Program-made: the position numbers and the translations under genes | The notes under the pieces: model-generated | Seen by the model: the letters and a program-made list of their open reading frames with translations, nothing else | Databases searched by the model: none | What the model was told of the DNA's origin: nothing | From: Cytophagales bacterium | GTDB lineage: Bacteria; Bacteroidota; Bacteroidia; Cytophagales; Microscillaceae | Direction of reading: 5' to 3' | NCBI GenBank assembly: GCA_004293905.1 | Contig: RDZE01000033.1 | Coordinates: 1 to 63,974, forward strand | DNA: 63,974 nucleotides | In this document: in pieces, positions 1-9,738 of the stretch | How positions within the stretch are numbered: the stretch's first letter is position 1 | Layout of the letters: every line of letters starts with the position of its first letter

Positions 1-477
1 GAAACTTTCTACGAGATAGAAAGAAGCACGGATAATTCTCCTTTTACAGTTTTCAGAACCAACATAGCTCCCAATACTACACAATTCTTAGACAATAGCC
101 TCACCAAAGATATTACTTATTTCTACAGAGTAAGGGCAAATATAAATGGCGTTTATATGCCTTATAGCAATATACAAGGCTGTATATTCACTGAAACTTT
201 GCCTTGGGTAACCGCCCTTGACGAAGCTACTACTTGGAAAGAACAAGTACAAGTGTTCCCTAACCCTAACACCACAGGTATTTTCCAACTTAGGATTCCA
301 CAAGGATTCGTACTCCAACAAACTACCGTAATGGCATTAGAGGGAATAGTTTTAGAAGTCATCAAAAATCAAAACCAAGAAACCATTTCCTTAGCGCACC
401 TTTCAGGGGGTATTTATATGCTCTTGATGGAAGACAGCAAGGGAAGAAAATGCTATAGAAAAATAATGAAATTATAA
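1..477 (+). CDS. C-terminal part of a T9SS-secreted protein (Fn3-like plus sorting domain)
   Basis: The reading frame is open from base 1, so the start lies outside the window and only the last 158 residues are present. Residues 1-55 look like the end of a fibronectin type III-like domain (FYEIERSTD, then ITYFYRVRA). The last 75 or so residues match the type A C-terminal domain of type IX secretion substrates: a VFPNPNTTGIFQL opening, a GGIYML strand, and a short basic tail ending KIMKL. In the family this domain directs export through the outer membrane and is then removed, usually with surface attachment. The catalytic or binding part of the protein is missing, so its role is unknown. The gene ends 52 bases before the next one. 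Confidence 0.85.
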   Translation, partial: ETFYEIERSTDNSPFTVFRTNIAPNTTQFLDNSLTKDITYFYRVRANINGVYMPYSNIQGCIFTETLPWVTALDEATTWKEQVQVFPNPNTTGIFQLRIPQGFVLQQTTVMALEGIVLEVIKNQNQETISLAHLSGGIYMLLMEDSKGRKCYRKIMKL

Positions 478-517
478 CAAAATTAGGAATATGGGGTTCA
501 TTATTAAAAAAAAAATG

Positions 518-525
518 TAATTTTG
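518..525 (+). promoter_or_regulatory. Possible -7 box (TAATTTTG) immediately before the small gene at 530
   Basis: TAATTTTG fits the Bacteroidota TAnnTTTG consensus and ends only four bases before the ATG at 530. If used, the transcript would start at or next to the start codon, so it would be leaderless or nearly so. No clear TTG -33 element is visible upstream, so the call is weak. Confidence 0.3.
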
Positions 526-529
526 CAAT

Positions 530-712
530 ATGAAAAGTAAAGTAAAAAATTTCTTTCAGTTAGGCGAAGTCTTTGGGTATTATTTCAGAAAAAAAGACCC
601 TACACGCCCCAATAATTTCAATATAAAAATGATGCATGGTATCAATAAAATATCTATATTGATGTTTTTATTGGCACTTATAATCATCATTTCAAGACGA
701 ATTTTCGGCTAA
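530..712 (+). CDS. Small conserved single-pass membrane protein (DUF6728-like)
   Basis: This 60-residue protein has a basic, polar N-terminal half (LGEVFGYYFRKKDPTRPNNF, then MMHGINKIS) and one hydrophobic C-terminal helix at about residues 41-56, followed by RRIFG. The pattern resembles a short family found in Cytophagales and related Bacteroidota that I recall as DUF6728; the name is from memory. The function of the family is not known. The positive residues before and after the helix do not settle the topology. It starts the + strand run that continues to 3334. It is short, but its composition and motif-like N-terminus make it a convincing gene. Confidence 0.7.
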   Translation: MKSKVKNFFQLGEVFGYYFRKKDPTRPNNFNIKMMHGINKISILMFLLALIIIISRRIFG

Positions 713-755
713 ATTTTTGCTAATAAAAAAAGATTGTTTCATCTTCATAATACCT

Positions 756-1586
756 ATGTACTACTTGTCCAAAAATATACTTTCTCTTCTGCTTTTTTGT
801 AGCGTTTTGCTATCAAAAAGTATGGTGTACTCACAAAATATCAAGATAGAGCAAAACTTAGGTATTCTCAATAAAGAAAATAAAACAATCACCATTCCCT
901 ATTATTTTGATGAACCTACAGGCAAAAGTCGCTTCTTTTATGAGTACGATGTAAGGCTTTTCTATACTCAAGATAATAAAGCAACCATCATCGGACCCAT
1001 GACTAAAGTAGAAGGCGATATAGGTATGGGGGTAGTAGGCGGAAATCCAAGAAGAATTATATGGTCATACAACGCCGAAAACCCTAAATTTGATGGTCAG
1101 AATGTGATTTTTAAAATAGAAGCCGATGTGCATAAAATGGTTTTTGGCGGTCCCGGAAATGCCCTTTTTTCTCTCTTACTTCCCGGTTTGGGAGACCATC
1201 GTGTTAATTATCACCCTACTTGGCGTTGGCGTTGGGTATTGCAACCCGTTCTGATAGGGGGTTTGGTAGGTACAGGATTTGCTCTACGCAACCAAGCTGA
1301 TAATCTCTATGATGAATATGGGCAAGCACGCAACCCTGACGAAGCAGAATCGTTATATACACAAGCCAATACAACACTTACTTTATCTTCATCTATCATC
1401 ATCGCAGCGGGCGTTTTATGGATTGCTGATATTAGTTATGTGTTCTTGCGAGGGTTAAGAAATCAGGTGAAGAAAAGGCAACACATAGAAAAAAGAAGCC
1501 GCATCAGCCCCGATTTCGAAACTGTCATCTTTGACTACAATCCTAATCTGCAACACGGCAGAATAGGGCTCAGATTCAAGTTTTAA
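756..1586 (+). CDS. Exported membrane-associated protein of unknown function
   Basis: The protein has 276 residues from the ATG at 756. An in-frame TTG at 717 would add 13 residues, but the ATG gives a clean signal peptide (hydrophobic stretch, then MVYSQN). The N-terminal half looks beta-rich and polar. The second half has a glycine-rich hydrophobic segment (ALFSLLLPGLGDH), a second hydrophobic stretch (VLIGGLVGTGFAL) and a third (SSIIIAAGVLWIADISYVFL), separated by an acidic loop. The LLPGLG segment recalls the DUF5683-type motif of Bacteroidota, but I cannot assign the family. It is followed 22 bases later by a lipoprotein gene and then an OmpA gene, so an envelope role in the same transcript is likely. 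Function unknown. Confidence 0.75.
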   Translation: MYYLSKNILSLLLFCSVLLSKSMVYSQNIKIEQNLGILNKENKTITIPYYFDEPTGKSRFFYEYDVRLFYTQDNKATIIGPMTKVEGDIGMGVVGGNPRRIIWSYNAENPKFDGQNVIFKIEADVHKMVFGGPGNALFSLLLPGLGDHRVNYHPTWRWRWVLQPVLIGGLVGTGFALRNQADNLYDEYGQARNPDEAESLYTQANTTLTLSSSIIIAAGVLWIADISYVFLRGLRNQVKKRQHIEKRSRISPDFETVIFDYNPNLQHGRIGLRFKF

Positions 1587-1608
1587 AAAACCGAATGATA
1601 ATCAAATT

Positions 1609-2343
1609 ATGGTGCAGAACGTTCCTTATACCTATCGTTGGATACTTTTTTTAGCATCTATCCTTACTTTAGCTTCTTGCCAAAAATTATTTGAGTATGA
1701 GCGCAAAAGCCTACTCATTACCACAGATGCCTCCGAAATACAAGCAGATGCCGTATTAGTAGGAGCACTCATTAGTGACTTTCCAAGAGTAGAAGGCGAT
1801 GCTTCAGTAGTGCAACATGGGCATTGTTGGGCAAGAACGACAAGCCCTACTGTCAATGACTCACTATCATTGTTAGGAACACGCGATAGCATTGGACTTT
1901 ATACAAGTCAGTTACGAAATCTCACCCCGAATACTACTTATTTTGCAAGAGCCTATCTCCGTGTCGCTTCTGGGCAAATATTTTATGGCAACGAAATTAC
2001 CTTCACTACTCTTTCCGATGGTATTGGCGACTTACGCGTGAGTAGCATTAGTGCTTCGCAAATAGCTAATAATACTGCAAAAGTACAAGTACTCTATACC
2101 AACATCACCTTAGGGCTTTCGGGCAAAAGAGGCGTATGCTGGGCAACTACCCCCAACCCTACTGTGCTTGGTAGCCGTTCGGAGGTAGCAATGGAAGGAG
2201 GAATCTCTGGGCAAAAATCTTTTTTTTATGATTTAAACAATCTTAATACTAACACTACTTATTACGCAAGAGGCTATTTCAGAACATTGCGCGACTCTAT
2301 CATTTATGCAAACAATCAAGTAATTTTCAGAACCTCTCAATAA
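1609..2343 (+). CDS. Lipoprotein with two Fn3-like repeats
   Basis: The 244-residue product begins with a signal peptide ending in the lipobox-like LASC (Cys about residue 24), so it should be a lipid-anchored envelope protein. Two repeats of about 100 residues follow. Each carries a GHCWA or GVCWA segment near its start and ends with N-T-T-Y-F/Y-A-R-A/G-Y followed by a strand and an ITFTT or VIFRT edge. This is the pattern of Bacteroidota Fn3-like surface domains. No catalytic motif is visible. It lies 13 bases upstream of the OmpA gene, and the two are probably co-transcribed with the gene at 756. The binding partner is unknown. Confidence 0.78.
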   Translation: MVQNVPYTYRWILFLASILTLASCQKLFEYERKSLLITTDASEIQADAVLVGALISDFPRVEGDASVVQHGHCWARTTSPTVNDSLSLLGTRDSIGLYTSQLRNLTPNTTYFARAYLRVASGQIFYGNEITFTTLSDGIGDLRVSSISASQIANNTAKVQVLYTNITLGLSGKRGVCWATTPNPTVLGSRSEVAMEGGISGQKSFFYDLNNLNTNTTYYARGYFRTLRDSIIYANNQVIFRTSQ

Positions 2344-2356
2344 ATTCTTTGCCCTT

Positions 2357-3334
2357 ATGAAAATTGTCCTATTAGTGAAATATGTAGTATTGAGTTGCTT
2401 TATTTTGATGAGTATACTTATATCGCAAGAAGTAAAAGCGCAAAAGAAAAAAAGTAAATTCCCCCTTATAGAAAGCTATAGCGAGGTACAAAACTTTGAC
2501 ATCAATAAATCTAAGTTCATCATCACTTTTGTAGATGTAGATATAGAAACAGATACTATTCTTCCTGAACTCACTGCCGTACAAGAAGAGTTTCCTATAG
2601 TACCTATACAAGTAGGTAAAAGCATTACTTTTTTACTCCCTATTAGCAAAACCAGCCAAATAAACGTAAAACATAGGCTTTTTGAAGATACAGTGCTCAC
2701 CTTTATAGTACCCGATGAAATCAAAGACTTTAATTATACTGTCAAATTAAGACCTAAAAAATTAGACTATGCCGTAGCAGTTACCGATTTTGACGATGAA
2801 ACTTGGGACATTGCCAACGTAGTACTTATCAATAAAAATAGAAACGAACGACTCAACTATACCAAACGTGGCAATAAAAACCATTACCAAATGCAAGTAA
2901 GGGTTGAGGATAACTATAGTATAGAAGCACGCACAAGCACGTCTTTGTATGGCAATAAGAAATTAGACCCTAAAAAGATGAAAGCAGGGGATAGAATACA
3001 ACTAAGCGACAATCTCAATTTTGCTTATGGCTCTGCTACCATCTCGCCCAATGCCGCTACTGAGTTAGATTATATCGTCCTTTTTATGAAAGACAACCCT
3101 TCTGTTAGGTTGGTAGTTGAGGGGCATACTGATAGTGACGGGGCTGCAAATGTCAACCAAGCACTTTCTGAACAAAGAGCAAAAAATGTATATAACTACA
3201 TGTTACAAAAAGGCATTGCCGCCGATAGAATTATCGCAAGAGGTTTTGGTGCATCACGCCCATTAGTACCCAATACTACTGCTGAAAACAAAGCCAGAAA
3301 TCGCCGTTTCGATTTGGTAATCCAAAATTTATGA
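2357..3334 (+). CDS. OmpA-family peptidoglycan-binding outer-membrane protein
   Basis: The 325-residue protein has an N-terminal signal peptide (hydrophobic to about residue 27, then AQKKKSK). The central 180 residues are beta-rich and unassigned. The last 110 or so residues are a typical OmpA C-terminal domain: LNFAYGSATISPNAATELD, then VVEGHTDSDG, LSEQRAKNVYNYM, GFGASRPLVPN and a final NRRFDL. In the family this domain binds the diaminopimelate of peptidoglycan, so the protein probably links the outer membrane to the wall. It ends the + strand run of envelope genes. Its last six bases overlap the last bases of the convergent folP gene, so no terminator fits between them. Confidence 0.9.
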   Translation: MKIVLLVKYVVLSCFILMSILISQEVKAQKKKSKFPLIESYSEVQNFDINKSKFIITFVDVDIETDTILPELTAVQEEFPIVPIQVGKSITFLLPISKTSQINVKHRLFEDTVLTFIVPDEIKDFNYTVKLRPKKLDYAVAVTDFDDETWDIANVVLINKNRNERLNYTKRGNKNHYQMQVRVEDNYSIEARTSTSLYGNKKLDPKKMKAGDRIQLSDNLNFAYGSATISPNAATELDYIVLFMKDNPSVRLVVEGHTDSDGAANVNQALSEQRAKNVYNYMLQKGIAADRIIARGFGASRPLVPNTTAENKARNRRFDLVIQNL

Positions 3335-4159
3335 GTTTTGCAATCTTTCCCACAACTCAATCACCTCATTGGCTTCTTTTACATCATGCACTCTTAGTAT
3401 ATTAGCTCCCTGCATGAGTGCCCAGCTATGCAAGGCGGTAGTGCCATTGAGCGCGAAATCGGGCGTAGTTTGAAGCGTTTTGTATACCATAGACTTCCGA
3501 GAAACACCTACCAAAATAGGCAAATTGAGAGGTTGAAAAATAGGTAAGTTCTTAAGAAGCTGAAAGTTTTGGCTTACATTCTTTGCAAAACCAAACCCCA
3601 AATCTATCACTATGTCTTTTACTTTTAGGCTGTGCAAAAGGGTTATTTTTTCCTGAAAATATCGGTACACTTCTTTTATAATATCTTCATAATCAGTGAA
3701 TTGTGTCATTGTTTGTGGTGTGCCGCGCATGTGCATCAGAATATAAGGCACCTGCCAACGCGCTATAGTATTGAACATTTCAGGGTCTGCCTCTCCACCC
3801 GAAATATCATTAATACAAGCCGCGCCACGCTGCAAGGCTTCTTCGGCTATTGTAGCCCTGAAGGTATCCACAGAAAGTAGTGCTTCTGGAAAATATTTTA
3901 TAATGATTTCTATGGCAGGCAAAAGCCGTTCTTGCTCTTCTTGCAGTGTAATGTGGGTGGCTTGTGGTCTGGAAGAATAAGCACCAATGTCTATGAAAGT
4001 TGCACCTTCTTGCAGCATTTTTTCTACCTGTTTCAAAATGATTTCTTGTGTTTGGTATCGACTCCCCGCATAAAAAGAATCGGGAGTTAGATTGACAATG
4101 CCCATAATACGAGGCTTTGCTAAAGAAATAAGTTGATTTTTTAGTAAAAGTGTATGCAT
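3329..4159 (-). CDS. folP: Dihydropteroate synthase
   Basis: This 276-residue enzyme joins p-aminobenzoate to the pterin diphosphate in folate synthesis. The hallmark blocks occur in order: GIVNLTPDSFYAG near residue 20, the FIDIGAYSSRP loop near 55-65, LSVDTFR, the CINDISGG block, ILMHMRGTPQTM, IDLGFGFAK and VGVSRKSM. The length fits the family. The gene starts 16 bases after the stop of the ion-channel gene on the same strand, so the two probably share a transcript. This is a metabolic gene paired with a channel for no obvious reason. Its 3' end overlaps the OmpA gene by six bases in convergent orientation. Confidence 0.97.
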   Translation of the reverse strand: MHTLLLKNQLISLAKPRIMGIVNLTPDSFYAGSRYQTQEIILKQVEKMLQEGATFIDIGAYSSRPQATHITLQEEQERLLPAIEIIIKYFPEALLSVDTFRATIAEEALQRGAACINDISGGEADPEMFNTIARWQVPYILMHMRGTPQTMTQFTDYEDIIKEVYRYFQEKITLLHSLKVKDIVIDLGFGFAKNVSQNFQLLKNLPIFQPLNLPILVGVSRKSMVYKTLQTTPDFALNGTTALHSWALMQGANILRVHDVKEANEVIELWERLQNS

Positions 4160-4175
4160 AAAAGAGTTCGCAAAA

Positions 4176-6152
4176 CTAATCTTCTGCCATTACGATGATT
4201 TTATCTTCGGGTTTGAGGGCTATGTACTCCGATTTATGAGGATTGAGTACGATTCCATAGTCTTTTTTGGCATCACGAAACTGGCTCATAATTCTGTAAC
4301 CGATTGCAATTTCATTTCGGCGGCGCGCAGCTTCTAAAATAGTATGAAAGTTGACACTTTCTTCAAATTGATTGATGTACAGAAAAGCGGGTTTGAGGTG
4401 TATTTCGCAGCCTTTGGAGTTAAAAAGTTCATCAAAAACCAATTGAATATCACGCGCACGCGCTATTTGGGACATAATCAAACTGATGATATGGTCGCTG
4501 ATGATGAAGTCGTCTGCTTCGGCTATTTCGGCAAGTTCTCTGTTTTTGATATCAAGCATTTCACTGATGATATTGAAACGCGCTTTCTTCTCTCTTTTGA
4601 TTTGTCGTAGGTGCATAAGCGTCATGAGTGTATTGGCATCTGACTCTTGCACATCTTTGTATTGAAAGCCACTCAAAAGCATTACGTGGTCGTAGGTATG
4701 CACATCAAGGTTGTTGAGTTCTTTTCTATCAGTAAGTTCCGCATTTTTGAATTGCAATCGTACATTTCTTACCTGTAGGTTCTGGAGCTCACGTTCTATG
4801 GGTTTGGTATCGTTGTATACTATAGTAATTTCGGAGTTGATGGTCGCACTGAGGTATTCGTCTAACTCTTTGATGATGATATCAATGGCTTTGTGATGCC
4901 CCATAATGAGAATACGTTTAGACTGGTGCGTTTCGTTTCTATATTCAGCGATGATTTCTTCTTGAATGATTACTTGTTGAGGATTGACTTTGGTGAGATT
5001 TTTATCATCTTTTGCCACCAAAATAATTTTATCGTTGCCTTTTGCCCCTTCTTCTTCTTCAATAAAATCTAAATTTTCGGCTTGTTTTTTAATAGACCTT
5101 TTTCCTTTAGGATTAAGCAACATCAACCCGCTCGTACTGAGTGCAAACAACCCAATAGCGGTAGCATTGTCATAAAGGCGGATAGCGTCTTCAAATTTTC
5201 CCCCATAGAGTTCTTCTATTTCTAAGAGGTGTATTTTGGTGTCTGAAAATTCTAAAAGTTTGTTATAAATAATACTCAAACCCGGTTGTAGGCAAGTTTG
5301 CACAGCTACTCTTGCGATGATTTCATCGGAAAGAATCAATGTAAGTTCATCACCTCCAATGATAGACGCAATGTCTTTGTTACTTTGGTCGTGCAATTCA
5401 GCCACAATATTGTAGTGTTCTTTTCTTCGGTTAGGGTGGTTGATGAGCGCGATGATACACTTAATCACATAAGCATCTGAGGTACTATCATCAGGCGATA
5501 TAATCACTATTGATTTGGAATCGCGCGGATTGACTATTTCAAGGTCATTAATATCTATAGGTGAGCCTGTTCGACAGATAATACGACTACGGTTCTCAGT
5601 ACCTATTTTTTCTATGATTTCGTCCTCCATTTCTATTTTGTCTTTGGGAGCTAAAATAACTATCTTTATTTTGCTATTTTCATTGCCCAAGAGTAATTTA
5701 TCAATAATAGAAAAGATTTTAGAAGACCAACCCAAAATAACGATATGATTGCGTTCTATGACCAATGAACGCCCTTTGCGTAAATCATTAATAGTGCGAT
5801 TGATTTGGCTTGTAATCAGACCGACAAGCGTACTGATGCTCATAATCCCCATAATAGTAGCTACGAACATAATGCCTCTATACGCCCAATTGTTATCATC
5901 AACAATAGTACCTTGGTCGGTAATGTGCATAAGGCTCACCCAAAACGCATCAGAAAAGCTATGCCATTGTTGCCCTTCGTTATGAAGCCCTGTAAGCCAA
6001 ATAATACTTGAGAAAAACAAAGTCATGAGAAAAACAAATATAGATAACAAAACTAACAAAGGGGCTAAACCCGCAGTCATGAGATTATCAAATTGGTATT
6101 GTAATCTATTCTTAAGACTGAACTTGTTATTTTGTTTTTCTTTTTTGCTCAT
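4176..6152 (-). CDS. CASTOR/POLLUX-like ion channel with RCK-type Rossmann domains
   Basis: The 658-residue membrane protein has a hydrophobic helix at about residues 28-54, a pore-loop-like stretch at 65-85 containing TDQGT (78-82), and a second helix at about 92-114. Two cytosolic Rossmann-like nucleotide-binding halves follow. The first begins HIVILGWSSKIFSII near 136 and the second begins RILIMGHHKAIDIII near 415. This layout matches the CASTOR/POLLUX/SYM8 family, known in plants as nuclear calcium or potassium channels and present in bacteria with unknown roles. The loop is not the classic TVGYG potassium filter, so ion selectivity cannot be read from it. The likely location is the inner membrane. 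folP follows 16 bases downstream. The bacterial substrate and ligand are uncertain. Confidence 0.85.
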   Translation of the reverse strand: MSKKEKQNNKFSLKNRLQYQFDNLMTAGLAPLLVLLSIFVFLMTLFFSSIIWLTGLHNEGQQWHSFSDAFWVSLMHITDQGTIVDDNNWAYRGIMFVATIMGIMSISTLVGLITSQINRTINDLRKGRSLVIERNHIVILGWSSKIFSIIDKLLLGNENSKIKIVILAPKDKIEMEDEIIEKIGTENRSRIICRTGSPIDINDLEIVNPRDSKSIVIISPDDSTSDAYVIKCIIALINHPNRRKEHYNIVAELHDQSNKDIASIIGGDELTLILSDEIIARVAVQTCLQPGLSIIYNKLLEFSDTKIHLLEIEELYGGKFEDAIRLYDNATAIGLFALSTSGLMLLNPKGKRSIKKQAENLDFIEEEEGAKGNDKIILVAKDDKNLTKVNPQQVIIQEEIIAEYRNETHQSKRILIMGHHKAIDIIIKELDEYLSATINSEITIVYNDTKPIERELQNLQVRNVRLQFKNAELTDRKELNNLDVHTYDHVMLLSGFQYKDVQESDANTLMTLMHLRQIKREKKARFNIISEMLDIKNRELAEIAEADDFIISDHIISLIMSQIARARDIQLVFDELFNSKGCEIHLKPAFLYINQFEESVNFHTILEAARRRNEIAIGYRIMSQFRDAKKDYGIVLNPHKSEYIALKPEDKIIVMAED

Positions 6153-6201
6153 GTTTTTACGGTCGATATTTGATTTTTTTGCAATTTACATATAAATTTC
6201 G

Positions 6202-6209
6202 CAAAAATA
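6202..6209 (-). promoter_or_regulatory. Possible -7 box (TATTTTTG on minus strand) for the ion-channel/folP genes
   Basis: Read on the minus strand this is TATTTTTG, about 50 bases upstream of the channel start at 6152. The nearest TTG upstream is about 25 bases away, a little beyond the usual 17-23, so confidence is low. Confidence 0.3.
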
Positions 6210-6219
6210 TATAGCAAAA

Positions 6220-8967
6220 ATGATGAAATTTTTTCAACAATTGCCCTATAAATATAAAATGATTACGGGCGGAATGTTGTTAATCATAATAGTGGCTTTT
6301 TCTTTTTGGTTTTTTAGAGCAAAACAACCAGAAGTTTGGGATTTTATACCCGATTCTATGATATTGACTATTGAAAGTCAGAACATTATTCAAAATTATA
6401 CTTTTCTGAAAAAACAAGATTTTTTGAATAGTTTTAGCAGTGCAGAAATTGTTGGTGATTTACTAAAAAAAGTGGATTTTTTGGCAAAAAAAACTTCACA
6501 AGATATTGATTTCCAACAGCTTTTGCAGCAAAAAAAAATGTACCTCAGTATTCATTTAATATCGCGCGAATCCTTAGGGGGAATTTTTTATTTGCCCTTG
6601 AGCAATGAAAAAGAAACTTTCAGAAAATTCGTACAGAAATTTCAGCAAGACCCTACTTTTCAGCCATCTATGCGTATGTATCAGAATTTTCAGATTAATG
6701 AAATACGCGTAAATAACAAGGAAGAAGTTTTTTCTTTTTTCATTTACAACGATTTTTTTGTCGGTAGCTATTCAGCAGTATTGCTTGAAGATGTCATCAG
6801 AAAAATCAATGAAGGGCACGACCGTTTTCGACTCACACGCAACAAACGTACACAAGATGATATACAAAAACTAAAATCAGAAAATTTTGTCCTTTATGTA
6901 AATCCACGCCGTATTCCTGATTTTATGGCAATGCATAGCGCGGGTAAATTAGCCTATTTTTTCAAACCTTTGGAAAATTTTGCAGAAACAGCATTTTTCA
7001 ATTTCCAATTCTCCAAAGAAATGCTCACCTTATTGGGCTATGGCTTTGTAGAAGAAAACAATTCGGCGCATTTTCTCAATGTATTTCGTGAGCAACAAGC
7101 ACAGGTATTTAGCCTCAAAAGTTATATTCCGAACCAAACAGCTGCCTTAGTACACCTTACTTTTCATGACAACGAAAAATTTATCAAAGACCTACACCGA
7201 TACTACGACCACCAAAACAATCAATTTTTATCGGATTTGGCTGCCTGCCAAAGTTACTACAACATAGATATCAATAGCTTTTTACAAACACTTTCGCAAG
7301 AAATTGCATTTGCTATTTCTGATAAAAATGATAAATTTCTTATTCTCAAAACAACTCCACAAGCCTTCGAAATGCTTAAGCAATTTGCCCAAAAAGCACA
7401 AAACACAGAAAAAAAAGGGAGCAATAAGGTCTTTGCAGGAAAAACCATTCTTGAGATTCCTATTAAGGAGTTTCCCGCTACTATCTTAGGGGGCTTATTT
7501 CAGGGCTATAGCACTTGTTTTGCGGTGCAAGTAGGCGATTGTATCATTATGGCAAATAGAGAACAAGCCATGAATAGCCTTTTGGAAGCCATGCGCAATG
7601 GCGAAATGTGGCACAAAACACATAAGAATAAGAATTTTATGCAAAAACTCTCTCAAAAAGCCAATTTTAGCCTTTTTGTACAAACAGAGAAAATATGGGA
7701 CGTTTTCTTGCAAAATGCTTCGCAAGAATGGCAAGACCTAATGACGCGCTACAGTGCAGAAATGCAACACGTACAGTATTTTACCTTACAAATTAACAGA
7801 GCAGAATCTTATTTTTCTACCAGCATTCACCTCATTTTTCCATCTGAAAATATTGCCACTAACTCCACTGATAATTATAAAAATATTTACAACAACTCTT
7901 TCAAAACACAACTACACACCTCTCCTTGGGTGGTGCGCAATCTCATTGACAAAAAATATGAAATAGCTTTACAAGATTATAACAACAATGTATATCTCAT
8001 TGCTGACCCCAACGGTCAAATTATCATGGAAAGAAATGTAGGGGGAGCCATACAAGGAGATATTTTTTTTACGGACATCTACAAAAATAATAAATATCAA
8101 TTGGCTTTTGCTACTCCACAACGCATTTACCTCATTGACCGTTTGGGGCGTAACATAGAAGGCTTTCCATTGCCCGCACCACAAGGTGCAAATATAAGAC
8201 ACCTGATTGCCATTGATTTTGAAAAAAATAAAAATTACAACTTCCTCATTACCAATAGTTTAGGACAGTTATATATGTACGATTCCAAAGGGCAATTTAT
8301 GAAAGGTTGGCAGACAGCAAGACTTGGGGTAGAAGCCGCATTTGCCCCAAAAGCCCTCAGACACCAAGGCAAATACTATATAGCAGCACTTACGCAAACA
8401 GGGCGCATCTTCTTGTACGACCGTGAAGGCAATCTCATCAAAGGCTTCCCCTTACAAGTGATTGCAGGAAAAGTAAGCAATCCGCTTTGGCTCAACTACA
8501 ACCGACAAGACGACAACACAAGCCTCATAGCCTTGACCGAAAACGGGCAAATGACCGAAGTAAACACACGCGGTGAAGTGTTAAAGGTGCAAAGTTTCAA
8601 GCGAAAATATGGAGATTCTAAATTCTTACTTTTTGGCAATGAAGCCCTCAACGAGTGGTTTGTGGCTGAAAAAGACGAAACCAGAGTGGCTATTTATGAT
8701 AAAAACGGTGATTTGCTCATAGAAAAAGGGTTTAGCGCGGAAGGAAAAATCATTTTGCAGTATTTTAGTATAGAAGAGTATGGCAAAATAGTAGCCATTA
8801 CACACGAAAAAGAAGCCCAAACCTACCTCTTCGACCTCAAAGGCAATCCTTTGGCAAGCTCCCTAAAAAGTACCAAAGCCATTGACATCAAACCCGATGT
8901 AATCTCACAAAAACTGATGATATACAGAGTTTTTAGAAATACTTTCAGTACTTTTTTGATGAATTGA
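6220..8967 (+). CDS. Large membrane-anchored envelope protein with C-terminal propeller-like repeats
   Basis: The 915-residue protein has one N-terminal membrane helix (about 15-32) ending FRAKQPE, so the rest is probably periplasmic. Residues 40-540 form a mixed domain that starts [13 protein letters not shown] and resembles the DUF3352 style of Bacteroidota proteins; this assignment is tentative. From about 570 on there are repeated blade-like units: [66 protein letters not shown] and [16 protein letters not shown]. These fit a beta-propeller of the PQQ or WD type. No catalytic residues are recognisable. msrA follows after 34 bases, which suggests a shared envelope-quality context. Function unknown. 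Confidence 0.82.
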   Translation: MMKFFQQLPYKYKMITGGMLLIIIVAFSFWFFRAKQPEVWDFIPDSMILTIESQNIIQNYTFLKKQDFLNSFSSAEIVGDLLKKVDFLAKKTSQDIDFQQLLQQKKMYLSIHLISRESLGGIFYLPLSNEKETFRKFVQKFQQDPTFQPSMRMYQNFQINEIRVNNKEEVFSFFIYNDFFVGSYSAVLLEDVIRKINEGHDRFRLTRNKRTQDDIQKLKSENFVLYVNPRRIPDFMAMHSAGKLAYFFKPLENFAETAFFNFQFSKEMLTLLGYGFVEENNSAHFLNVFREQQAQVFSLKSYIPNQTAALVHLTFHDNEKFIKDLHRYYDHQNNQFLSDLAACQSYYNIDINSFLQTLSQEIAFAISDKNDKFLILKTTPQAFEMLKQFAQKAQNTEKKGSNKVFAGKTILEIPIKEFPATILGGLFQGYSTCFAVQVGDCIIMANREQAMNSLLEAMRNGEMWHKTHKNKNFMQKLSQKANFSLFVQTEKIWDVFLQNASQEWQDLMTRYSAEMQHVQYFTLQINRAESYFSTSIHLIFPSENIATNSTDNYKNIYNNSFKTQLHTSPWVVRNLIDKKYEIALQDYNNNVYLIADPNGQIIMERNVGGAIQGDIFFTDIYKNNKYQLAFATPQRIYLIDRLGRNIEGFPLPAPQGANIRHLIAIDFEKNKNYNFLITNSLGQLYMYDSKGQFMKGWQTARLGVEAAFAPKALRHQGKYYIAALTQTGRIFLYDREGNLIKGFPLQVIAGKVSNPLWLNYNRQDDNTSLIALTENGQMTEVNTRGEVLKVQSFKRKYGDSKFLLFGNEALNEWFVAEKDETRVAIYDKNGDLLIEKGFSAEGKIILQYFSIEEYGKIVAITHEKEAQTYLFDLKGNPLASSLKSTKAIDIKPDVISQKLMIYRVFRNTFSTFLMN

Positions 8968-9001
8968 AAACCATTTGCTTACAAAAAAGTGTTTATTAGG
9001 T

Positions 9002-9655
9002 ATGAAAAAAAACACTATTTATCCACTTTTGTTAGTACTTTGGATAGCAGGTAGCCAAAGTGCTTGTGCGCAACAAGAAAAAAATAATAACAACAAAGAA
9101 ATGAACACAAACAACAATACAAAATATGAAGTAGTAACCTTCGGGGCAGGCTGCTTTTGGTGTGTAGAAGCCATATTCCAACAAGTAGATGGCGTAATAA
9201 AAGTCGAATCAGGGTATTCGGGCGGAAGCGTAGCCAACCCTACTTACAAACAAGTATGCGAAGGCACTACAGGGCACGCCGAAGTATGCCAACTTACCTA
9301 CGACCCTGCCGTAGTTTCTTTCAAAGAACTACTCGAAATTTTTTGGCAAACACACGACCCTACCACCCTCAACCGACAAGGCAATGACGAAGGTACGCAA
9401 TACCGCTCGGCTATTTTTTATCACAATGAAGAGCAAAAAAACTTGGCTGAAAAATACAAAAAAGAGTTAGATGCCTCAGGTGCATTCTCTGACCCTATTG
9501 TTACGGAGATTGTTCCCTTTGAAAAATTTTATGTAGCCGAAAACTATCACCAAAATTACTTCAATCAAAACGGAGAACAGCCCTATTGCTCTTTTGTCAT
9601 CAAACCCAAAGTAGATAAATTCAAGAAAGTTTTTGCTGATAAACTCAAAGACTAA
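9002..9655 (+). CDS. msrA: Exported peptide methionine sulfoxide reductase
   Basis: The enzyme reduces S-methionine sulfoxide in proteins. The catalytic motif GCFWC lies at about residues 50-54, with Cys51 as the nucleophile. [29 protein letters not shown] and the late [10 protein letters not shown] block fit the family. I take the ATG at 9002 over the TTG at 8975, giving 217 residues. The first 23 residues form a signal peptide ending SACAQQ, then an Asn-rich linker (about 27-40) and the enzyme domain. The Cys at 22 could make it a lipoprotein, although no Leu sits at -3. Export implies repair of oxidised envelope proteins, possibly its upstream neighbour. Confidence 0.93.
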   Translation: MKKNTIYPLLLVLWIAGSQSACAQQEKNNNNKEMNTNNNTKYEVVTFGAGCFWCVEAIFQQVDGVIKVESGYSGGSVANPTYKQVCEGTTGHAEVCQLTYDPAVVSFKELLEIFWQTHDPTTLNRQGNDEGTQYRSAIFYHNEEQKNLAEKYKKELDASGAFSDPIVTEIVPFEKFYVAENYHQNYFNQNGEQPYCSFVIKPKVDKFKKVFADKLKD

Positions 9656-9738
9656 ATATCGTTTTTTTAGGAAATACTTCTCATTTATTTTGTGCAAACC
9701 CGAAATAATCTTTTTCTTTGCAAAAAAAAGAAGATTCA

